The position numbers and the translations under genes are program-made. From Pratylenchus scribneri (Eukaryota > Nematoda > Chromadorea > Rhabditida > Pratylenchidae), in contig JAQSEB010000141.1 of assembly GCA_030063045.1 (NCBI GenBank), positions 806,001 to 870,000 on the forward strand: DNA of 64,000 bases, read 5' to 3'. Below are positions 56,562-64,000 of this stretch, piece by piece. The notes below the pieces were generated by a model that was not told the origin of the DNA, searched no databases, and saw nothing but the letters and a program-made list of their open reading frames with translations. Position 1 is the first letter of the stretch; each line of letters opens with the position of its first letter.

Positions 56562-59227
56562 TCAAAAAACAGTCGATTGTTGGTGAAGTTTTTTCACTGA
56601 CATTGTCCTTCGATGTTGTTGGAAACATCCGAAACCAAGCAAATCGCGAAAACATCGCCGAAAATCAGAATTGTACATCGTATAAATGATTGGATTGAGC
56701 ACCGAATTGGAATAGCCGAGCCAAAGGAAAAATTCAGCCAACATTTGAAATTCGCGTTTGCTGAAGATTTTGCTGCGTTTTTGGAGGGGTGAAACCTCCA
56801 GGATGTAGACAACAAAAAATGGGCACCAGCATAAGATGAAACCTAAATTTTTGTTTTATAATAAAAATAAGTGATTCAAATTGAGCCTAATAATAAAAAT
56901 TTCCGGAAATTTTTATATTACACATTTTTATTATTACAATTTTTATTCTTAAACGAAGGTAAGATTACTTACCCAAAACAACAATTCCAATTGTTTTCAG
57001 TGCCTTTCTTTCCCTCAAATACACAATTTTCTCTTTCGATCCCCGCAAATTTGCATTTTTCGCAGTAAATTGGGGCTGCCCTCCAGGGCCACTTTTTTGT
57101 TGTTGTTGTGGAGTTTTGCAACTATTTTGTTGTTTTAATTGTTGCCTTCCATTGGCCAATCCCCTTGGCGGTGGTTGGAGATTTTGGGCCGAATATTTCC
57201 TATCGTCCAAAGTATTTTGGCCATTTTCACGATTGTTTTCGCCCATTGGGTCGGCACTGTTTTTTCGGAATTTTCCAGACTGACGTTGACTCACCGCGGT
57301 ATTGTCCAAATGCTGCAGATTTAGAGGAGGTTTGCATGGTAAATGGGCAGCTGGGAAAGAACAAACCAGATTGCCAAGACATTCCATTGACTTTATTTTA
57401 CGCCTCAATGAATCGGCGCCACCAACCGCCGCCTTCCCACCAACCGTTGCCGTTGCCCGATTTGTGCCATCCACTCCCTTGGCACTATTCCTTGCTGAAG
57501 GAGGACAGCTTGTTTCCTCTGAACAACAACTCAACACTTCCTCGGGCGCCTCTCTCCGGATTGGCGAATGATTGGCCACTTGATTAGGAGTAATTTGGCC
57601 AGAGGAAGTTCGGTCATCGGAAAATCGATTCATAGAAAGTGGTGGCATTTTGTTGAAGGAATTTCCTCGAGAAGCATCATTAGCCAAGAAACAATTATTT
57701 GAACTGAATTTTTGGCAATATTGAAGGTTTTATTTTAAGAAAAAACGAACTTATTTTGATGTTCTGATGGCTCTGTATGGAAACTGCGAGTAGATTTTGG
57801 TGTTGGATAGACAGGCTGGATTACTTCACGTATGCGAGGCACTGACGATCTATTTTTATTTAGGATTATTCAATTAATGAAATTATTTTTTGAAAATACC
57901 TGTGAGTATAATTTGTTGTTGCACTTCTTTTCCTTCCCTTCAACTGAGTCTTTTCAACCCTCCGGCTTAATCGGCAAGTGCCCATTCCCTCTCGGATGAG
58001 TCTTTCCCTTTCGGAAGCAACCCGAAATATTTTGAAGTAAACAAAAAGCATAACCTATAATTTGATGGGAATAGATATTTTTTAAATATCAAGAACTGAC
58101 CACCAAAGGAATGTAAAATGAGACAGAGGCACTATAAATTCGATAGGAAACTGAAATATATTTTGATTAAAATTGAATAAAAATGAAAAATTTACCGGAC
58201 ATTGGGTAGGCACATTGATAGCCTTGATTTAAGGCAGGTACTGTGGAATCCATCAATGGCACACTTTTTGCCCTCTTTCCTCCCCTTCCAGCCAAAATTG
58301 GTGTTCCAATTGGTTTATCATGTTGAATGTGAATGGCCCATTCATCGACAAACCAAGGAGGCGAACAAACGACCAATGACATGCCCCAGACAAAGCACAA
58401 AAGGGCGCAAGCCATCCATTTGCTCCTAAATATTTATTTGGAAAGTTTGAAGTGATCCAAAGATGTTAAAATTTGCCTGGTTCTGGGATAGCGTAATGGA
58501 CTTGTTATGGCCATATACCTTTAAAATGTGTTCTTTTAAGCATGGTTTTTTTTATTTTGGTATAAATTAAATTTTAATTTTTCTCCTCTAAGTAAAAGCT
58601 CTTTTTTTAACTCTCAAACCGTACCTATCCAATGAAATAATGCATAAATTTAGGATTGAAGCAGTGCAGAGGAGAATATCAAATGTTGCCCATATTCGGC
58701 ATAAATGAATGCCTAAAGGCCAATTATGGTTGTGGAGAAGATCAAGAAGGGCCAGTGGCATTATGAGAAGGCCAACTAATAAATCGGCGGTTGCCAAAGA
58801 AGTGAGCAAAAAATTTGTGAAAGTTCTCATTCTTTTATAGAGAAACACTGACAAAACGACCAGAACATTGCCCAAAACAGTGGCCAGAATGAGGACAATC
58901 TGCAGGAAAATAGTCATTCGATATTTGTATGCATATCAGGCATTTGGAATGTTTATAATACTCGAAGAAGTTTTGAAAATCTTGTTTTTTCATTCGAAAA
59001 AGCATTATTTACATTTCTTATATATGTTCATTCGCAATTTCAACATTTCAATTCCTCTTGGTTAGGACACTGACCAGAATGAAGGCAATGAAAATATCGG
59101 CAAATCCCAGGCAAATACTTTTGTTGGTTGCACCTTCTGTTGAGGATGGTTGGAATGTGGATGTGGATGAATGGCCTCCTCTTTGGTCAAAAGTGCCAGG
59201 GCCAGCCAATGCGATAGAAAATAACAT
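56562..59227 (-). CDS. Biogenic-amine G-protein-coupled receptor
   Basis: About eight exons. The N-terminus starts [22 protein letters not shown]1 ([16 protein letters not shown]), TM2 ([18 protein letters not shown]), TM3 with the amine-binding Asp ([17 protein letters not shown]), DRY box ([15 protein letters not shown]), TM4 ([16 protein letters not shown]), TM5 with serines ([20 protein letters not shown]), TM6 ([20 protein letters not shown]) and TM7 ([20 protein letters not shown]) are all present. Loop 3 is unusually long, about 280 residues and rich in Gln, Ser and Asn. ECL2 is also long, with its Cys in YQCAYPMS. The TM5 serines favour a catechol or phenol amine ligand (dopamine, octopamine, tyramine), and TM5 resembles D2-type receptors. 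I cannot fix the subtype. The long loop 3 and short tail suit Gi/o coupling. Confidence 0.88.
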
Positions 59228-60278
59228 TTGGGAACGAATTCCTGGATTCGGCAGATGAACTATGGCTATTTTGGCATTGGCCTAATTAATTCCAGGAAAT
59301 GAGCTGAAAATTAGCAAATATTTCATTGTTGAGAGTTTCAAAGCAGGAAATATCTCCAGGAGTCAAATTTTCCATTCGATAAATGAAATTTCTTGAGGGT
59401 GGAGGGTGGATATTGAATAGATGGATGGATTGGCTTGAAGGAATTTTTAAGTGAAGGGGGACAAAAAGGTGGGTTGGTGGTTGTGGTTTGGGTGAGGAAA
59501 TGTGAGGGAAAAACAGCCAAAACATGAAATTTTTAGGGACACAGTCGAAGAGCGAAAAGGCGCCTTGGGGGAATGAAATGCCAATGGAATATATTTCGTG
59601 AAAATGAACAAAACAATTTTCAAATAATAAAAGGCTTTTTAAAAGAAAATTTTTAATTTGTTCTTTTTATTCTTTGAAGATAAAATTCAAAGACAAAAAT
59701 ACAAATAGTAGGAAAGAAATCCTATCCAAGATTTTAGCAAATATTGTACAAAGAATATAAAATTAAAATAATAAATGATTGCTTTCCCTAAAAAGGAAAT
59801 AAAAATAAGTTGCCTTTTCCTTATTTTACATATAATAAAAGAAAATGGCCACTTTTAAAGGTATTTCTGTCGCCTATAGAGGTATTCAAATGCTTTTTGG
59901 TTCTAAAATAGCGCCTTTTGTCTTTTTTTTGAAATTTAAATTGGCCAATTCATAAAAATGATGTGGGAAAATTGAAATGCCCTATAAAACTTTCCATATG
60001 ATTTTAGAAATTTGCGTGCTTCCAAAATATGTAATAAATCAATTTTTAGACTAAATTTGTGAGAAAAGGGCATTTAAAAAATTAAATTTTTCATGAATAA
60101 AGAAGGAAAAAGTATACAGATTTGGACTTATACCACGTAAATGTGCCGCGTGCCACCCCCGCGCGACCACTCAAATTTCTCGTCGTTTCCGGCCATTTTC
60201 CATCCAATTGTGTGTTGTTTTGGTCGAATACCCAGCTTATTAGTAAATTAATTTATAGGCAAATGTGAGGACATTGAA
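59228..60278. other. Intergenic, 5' flank of the GPCR gene
   Basis: A minus-strand frame at 59389-59300 reads MENLTPGDISCFETLNNEIF... with an NLT sequon but stops before the receptor start. It could be an alternative 5' exon of the GPCR or chance. The rest is A/T-rich. Confidence 0.4.
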
Positions 60279-60604
60279 ATGAGGAAATTAAATAAAGAAT
60301 TGTTCCTCACACGTAAGTTCCACTTTTGGCAGTGCACATTTATTGGTTTAAATTTTTTCATATTACTTATAAAGAACCAAGTATAATTGAACAAATTAAC
60401 TCATTTTTAAGTGTAGATTTTTTGAAAGGAGCAAGTTAAGCAACTGACGCAGAATTGGAAATCACCGATGATTTGAGGGAAAAAGATGACAAGTGTGCCC
60501 AGCGGTTGAATTTGACGAGTTTTGAGGGAAATGAGGCGATAAGAAGGTCGTTGAATTTCACCGAAAGTTCAACAGGGGAACAAAGCATGGAATTTGGGCT
60601 TTGA
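60279..60604 (+). CDS. Small acidic protein, 65 aa, two exons
   Basis: Exon 60279-60312 (MRKLNKELFLT) ends in a strong GTAAGT donor. After 128 bp the acceptor GTTAAG opens exon 60441-60604 in the matching phase, giving PTDAELEITDDLREKDDKCA, then QRLNLTSFEGNEAIRRSLNF and the end TGEQSMEFGL before TGA. The composition is strongly protein-like and unlike the AT-rich flanks. No signal peptide or domain is seen. The minus strand is also open over the second exon (60436-60663), but its product is less balanced. Confidence 0.45.
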
Positions 60605-60818
60605 GGGACGGAAATGATGAAAAAATATTGAAATGAAAAGGGAATATATAAGCTTGATCCCAAAATGAAAGATTTTTACGAAAAAATATAAATGAGAAGT
60701 TTTGACGAGTTTTCGCGAATTTGAAATGAAATCTTGTGCCTCATTTTTAACAAATCTTTGTCTGATGTTGAAATGTAGGAATAAGCACTGCTATTGAGTC
60801 AAAGGCGGGCAAAATGTG

Positions 60819-60888
60819 GCACCAGGCAGGGTTCAAACCCGCGACGTCTTCACATACCGTGAGTCTCTACCAACTGAGCCACTGGTGC
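60819..60888 (-). tRNA. tRNA-like sequence, probably a pseudogene or tRNA-derived element
   Basis: On the minus strand it has a perfect 7-bp acceptor stem (GCACCAG/CTGGTGC), an A-box-like D arm (TGGCTCAGTTGGTAGAG) and a 5-bp T arm with loop TTTGAAC (B box GGTTTGAACCC). The anticodon region is only 13 nt with a 4-bp stem and a 5-nt loop (TCAC GGTAT GTGA). The total is 70 nt, so no standard 7-base anticodon loop with U33 can be drawn. I assign no amino acid. Confidence 0.6.
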
Positions 60889-62485
60889 ACATCAACCCAG
60901 CAGTCTTTGGATCTTTTCCACTCTCCCATCCTTGGGACTTGAAGGGAATCCCAACAGAAAATTTATGCTAAAATTGGCAATGATTTTAATGAGGAAAGAC
61001 AACAAAGAAAAAAAAGAAAATATTTGGTCAAAGATTATATTCTTATTAAAAGAGAGAGAGACAAACTATGGTTCAAAAAATTCCTAAAAAGAAATTCTGA
61101 AGGGTTTAATAAAAGGAATTTATTTAAAGTATTTTTAAAAAATTCGTAATGCTCTGGTTGGGGAGTCATCAAGATTGGAAAATGTTGGGAATTGGATGCA
61201 GGGGATGTATTGGATTGTAAAAATTGACGGCAGAAAAGGCGCAGACCAAGGGCATTTTTTGTTTTCGCCAAACTAGGACAAAACCACTTCCCATAGACTG
61301 ATGGGCAACGGCAAATTCTAGGCGACTGGTGCCATTTTGTGCAGCCTCTCATTCATTCAATCCTTTCTTTGGATTATCCTCTGGCCAGCCGGTTGGCCTT
61401 TCCTGCCTTGGCCAGCAGCAGTTCACTCTTCTTCCTTCCTGGAAGCGCGATAAGATTTAAGGGGATTTTGGTTGAGGGTGGGGGGATATGTTGAATGGGG
61501 GCAATGGAAGGATCCGCCAATAAAAGCCAGAAGAGTAGGAGAATTGAAGGCAAAAAGAAGGATTGGCCAATATAGGACGATTAGAGGAGGAAAGGGCCGA
61601 TAGATAAGCGAGTGTAAATTCGTCGAGGAATGAATCCCCGGGGGAGAATGCCGAAGGGAAGGGAATAGCCATGGCAATGTTGGGCCAATTGGACGACCAT
61701 CCAATGGCCAAATTGAAATTTCACGGCACACAGACTATGAAGGAGGGAATCGAAAGAAAGGGAAAGAAAAATGGACACAGTTTATAACAAATTATTTTCA
61801 ACTCCTTTTGACGTAAATTCAAAAAAGGGAAACTTGAAAATGGCTAATGGGAACATCAAAATTATCCGAAAATTTTGCAGTAATTTTGTACTTTTACAGC
61901 CGATTTTTTTTGACATATTTTAGTTTAAAGTGAACTGCTGGGAAGGGTAAATATGTAAAATACCGAAAATTAAAAATATGTACAATTGGTTTTTTTGCTC
62001 TCTTCTTTTATCCATTAATATTTTATATGTGGTCATATTTTTACGGCCACTTTTTAATATGCAAATTTTAATTTAAAATTTTAAACACAAATAGTCTACT
62101 TTAATAAAATAATGTTTGTAATTTGGATTTTAAGTACACATTTTTGTTAAATTTTTCTACTTTTATATTAAAAAATATAAAGCATTTAATTGAAAAATTT
62201 ATTTTAAAAATATCACATTTCTTATTTCTGTTTAAAACCTTTTCATTTTATATTAAACTGTTAATCGTTACGTTAAAATGAGTTGAATTAAAAATGAGGA
62301 CGGACTTTATGTAAAGAAAATATGGCCAAAAGAGCATTGGCCGAGTCTGGGTTGATTAATGATGGCTTATGAGAAGGAAAGAGGCAATTTGGTGACGATG
62401 AATGGAAAATGAGGGAATTGGTAGGGAGAAGCCCCACGGCGAGTTGGTTGACAGTTGGCACTTTTAGCACAATTTGAGTGTGAAG
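60889..62485. other. Intergenic with scattered protein-like minus-strand pieces
   Basis: Minus-strand frames at 61352-61035 (MRGCTKWHQSPRICRCPSVY...), 61731-61423 and 62470-62288 (VPTVNQLAVGLLPTNSLIFH...) have mixed quality, and several phases look equally good. Apart from the exon listed next, I cannot build a gene. Confidence 0.4.
61374..61438 (-). CDS. Possible terminal exon of a small peptide gene
   Basis: After acceptor CGCTTCCAG the frame reads RKKSELLLAKAGKANRLARG and stops (TAA). Without splicing the same phase runs on upstream through SILLLFWLLLADPSIAPIQH, a signal-peptide-like stretch, but no ATG lies before the previous stop. The last residue is Gly after LAR, which could donate a C-terminal amide. 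The start exon is not found. Confidence 0.28.
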
Positions 62486-63715
62486 TAGAGTTGCACCCCC
62501 GGGGACGGGGATGCGTTCGGGGAGAAATTTTCGGGGATCAAATTTTCGGGGAATATCTCGGGGCTACCCCGGGGCCATCTTTTTCGGGGACGGGGATTCG
62601 GGGATCAAACGGGGATTATTTCGGGGATCCCCGGGGCCCCGGGGAAGAAGACGGGGATTAAGGGAATTTTTTAAAAAGGCTAAAAAGCATAAAAAATTTT
62701 GGCCTTCTGGGTTAAAATATAAAAATTCAGTATAATTTCATGCTTTTTAGTTGCCCATTGAAAAAATAGAGTTAATTTTATCAACATGATTGTTATTCCT
62801 TACTAGGATTTCTTTTCAAATCAACCCTAAGGCATAGATAGGAATAAACTTTTAAATTTGTTATTTTATTTTTTTAAATAAATTTGGATTGAATTGCTAT
62901 TGTTAATAAAATTCGGATTGTGCGGATTGGGAAGGTTATTTGCAGGCTTTTGAAAAATTTGAGTAGGGGAAATATTAATGTAATGTTTGATCGGTGGCGG
63001 CTTTTCCGGCCATCTTATCAAGAATTTTTTAGCTACTCTATTTTTACCCCCATCCAAAATTCCATTATTCGGTGGTGCCGATAGGCGCCACCGAAGAAAA
63101 TTTTTGAAATTTTAAGTTAATTTTAATGGTAGAAATCGCTATTTTTTGATAAAAGTATATAAATAAAAGATATTCACAGGTAGTGCTGCCGATAGGCGCA
63201 ACCGGAGAAAATTTTTTTGAATAATATTTCACTGATTTTTAATACAAAATTCCAAGTCTAATAAAATTTAGGCAGTAAAAATAAAAATCATAAAAAATTG
63301 ACTGCCAAATAAGCCATGATTCATTTGCGGATGATTTTTGTTCTCAATATTTATATTTACTGTATATACGACTTGTAATTATCTTTATTGTTTATTATTA
63401 TTTATTAACTCCTATTTCGTGTTGGAATACAAAGTTTTTGATATAAAAAATTTAAATTATCTATATTCAATGCAAAAATAGCCAAAAAACTGACATTTTT
63501 TTAACCTTACCAAATCATTTTCGGGGATGAAAAAAGCCGGGGATATGAACGGGGACGGGGATTCCCCGTCACGGGGATAAAATTTTCGGGGGACAACCCG
63601 GGGGTGATTTTCCGGGGATCAAATTTTCGGGGGACAACCCGGGGGTGATTTTCGGGGGAAATGCTCGGGGATCCCCGGGGTTTCGGGGATCCCCGTCCCC
63701 GGGGGTGCAACCCTA
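62486..63715. mobile_element. hAT-type non-autonomous element, 1,230 bp, with GGGGAT-rich ends
   Basis: Terminal inverted repeats TAGAGTTGCACCCCCGGGGA (left) and TAGGGTTGCACCCCCGGGGA (right, complement), with perfect 8-bp target repeats GTGTGAAG (62478-62485 and 63716-63723). The subterminal regions (about 170 and 190 bp) are arrays of CGGGGAT, CGGGGATCAAATTTTCGGGG and CCCCGGGG. The A/T-rich core has no transposase frame. Two copies of a GGTG..GCCGATAGGCG(C/A)... block (about 63073 and 63180) lie inside. Confidence 0.9.
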
Positions 63716-64000
63716 GTGTGAAGGGGAATAGAATATAAGGTAAAGTGGGAGGGAAATTGATGTTGCAAATTTTTCATTGATCATTATGCCATTTTGCCAT
63801 TTGCGCAATAAATTGGCTGTTGAATTTCTAATAAAAATAACATTCAAATGCAGACAGGTTGAAATGGACAATCAAAGAATAATGAATAATGAATTCAATA
63901 AATTATGGCCATTTTTGTCATTCTTTCTATTAAGAAAAATTTCATTATAAAAGTTTAACTTTTAAAGCAATTTGATTGAGTAAATAGATGAATAAATAGG

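Noticed and set aside
62455..62735. Frames in the GGGGAT-rich left end of the 62.5-kb element
   Set aside because: Gly/Arg/Asp repeats reflect the DNA array; no transposase residues.
1..64000. CRISPR arrays, prophage, bacterial operons
   Set aside because: No regularly spaced direct repeats with unique spacers; the introns and gene types are those of a nematode.

Overview
The window is nuclear DNA of a nematode. The genes are split by many very short introns (most 35-70 bp, GT..AG, with TTTCAG/TTTTAG acceptors), intergenic DNA is very AT-rich, and several genes have recognisable nematode relatives (lrk-1, rsef-1, rnp-6/PUF60, hrpf-1/sym-2, rpl-15). The short introns, one apparent GC-AG intron and the many small secreted proteins suggest a clade IV (Tylenchina) species, possibly plant-parasitic. 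I cannot name the species from sequence alone.

Layout. Positions 1-7.5 kb: a block of at least 1,262 bp occurs twice (1-1262 and 6225-7486), each copy carrying the same gene for a secreted Gln/Gly/Asn-rich repeat protein. Between the copies lies a minus-strand protein joining a mariner-type HTH to an F-box and an LRR-like region. 7.9-10.9 kb: a complete minus-strand UDP-glycosyltransferase. 11.3-15.4 kb: an unrecognised basic/acidic protein and a four-pass membrane protein. 16.0-19.8 kb: a cluster of secreted or membrane Cys-rich products, namely a 213-aa secreted protein, a single-pass receptor-like protein, two paralogous four-cysteine peptides and a 35-aa secreted peptide. 20.3-21.4 kb: two weak minus-strand genes. 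22.1-25.9 kb: a RASEF/Rab45-type EF-hand, coiled-coil and Rab GTPase. 26.3-26.9 kb: a neuropeptide precursor. 27-31 kb: mostly repeats and AT-rich DNA. 31.0-33.3 kb: a 73-aa protein and a CENP-C-like protein with nested tandem repeats. 33.5-34.35 kb: three short inverted-repeat elements side by side. 34.6-42.9 kb: four plus-strand genes in close file (RPL15, a stand-alone Obg-fold protein, PUF60, hnRNP F/H); at least the middle pair looks like an operon. 44.1-55.6 kb: the minus-strand leucine-rich-repeat kinase lrk-1 (ankyrin, LRR, ROC, COR, kinase, C-terminal domain). 56.6-59.2 kb: a biogenic-amine GPCR. 59.2-64 kb: a small two-exon gene, a tRNA-like sequence, possible peptide exons and a 1.23-kb inverted-repeat element.

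Three non-autonomous elements (33.5, 34.2 and 43.5 kb) and the 62.5-kb element each have TAG-starting terminal inverted repeats and a perfect 8-bp target duplication, which points to hAT-type transposition. The sharpest leads are the CENP-C-like gene with two-level repeats, the two four-cysteine peptides with the neighbouring 35-aa ORF, the Obg fold without its GTPase, and the duplicated secreted-protein block. Exon joins were derived by hand from reading frame and splice-site consensus. They are best supported for the 213-aa, 348-aa, CENP-C-like, RPL15 and neuropeptide genes, where every phase closes.
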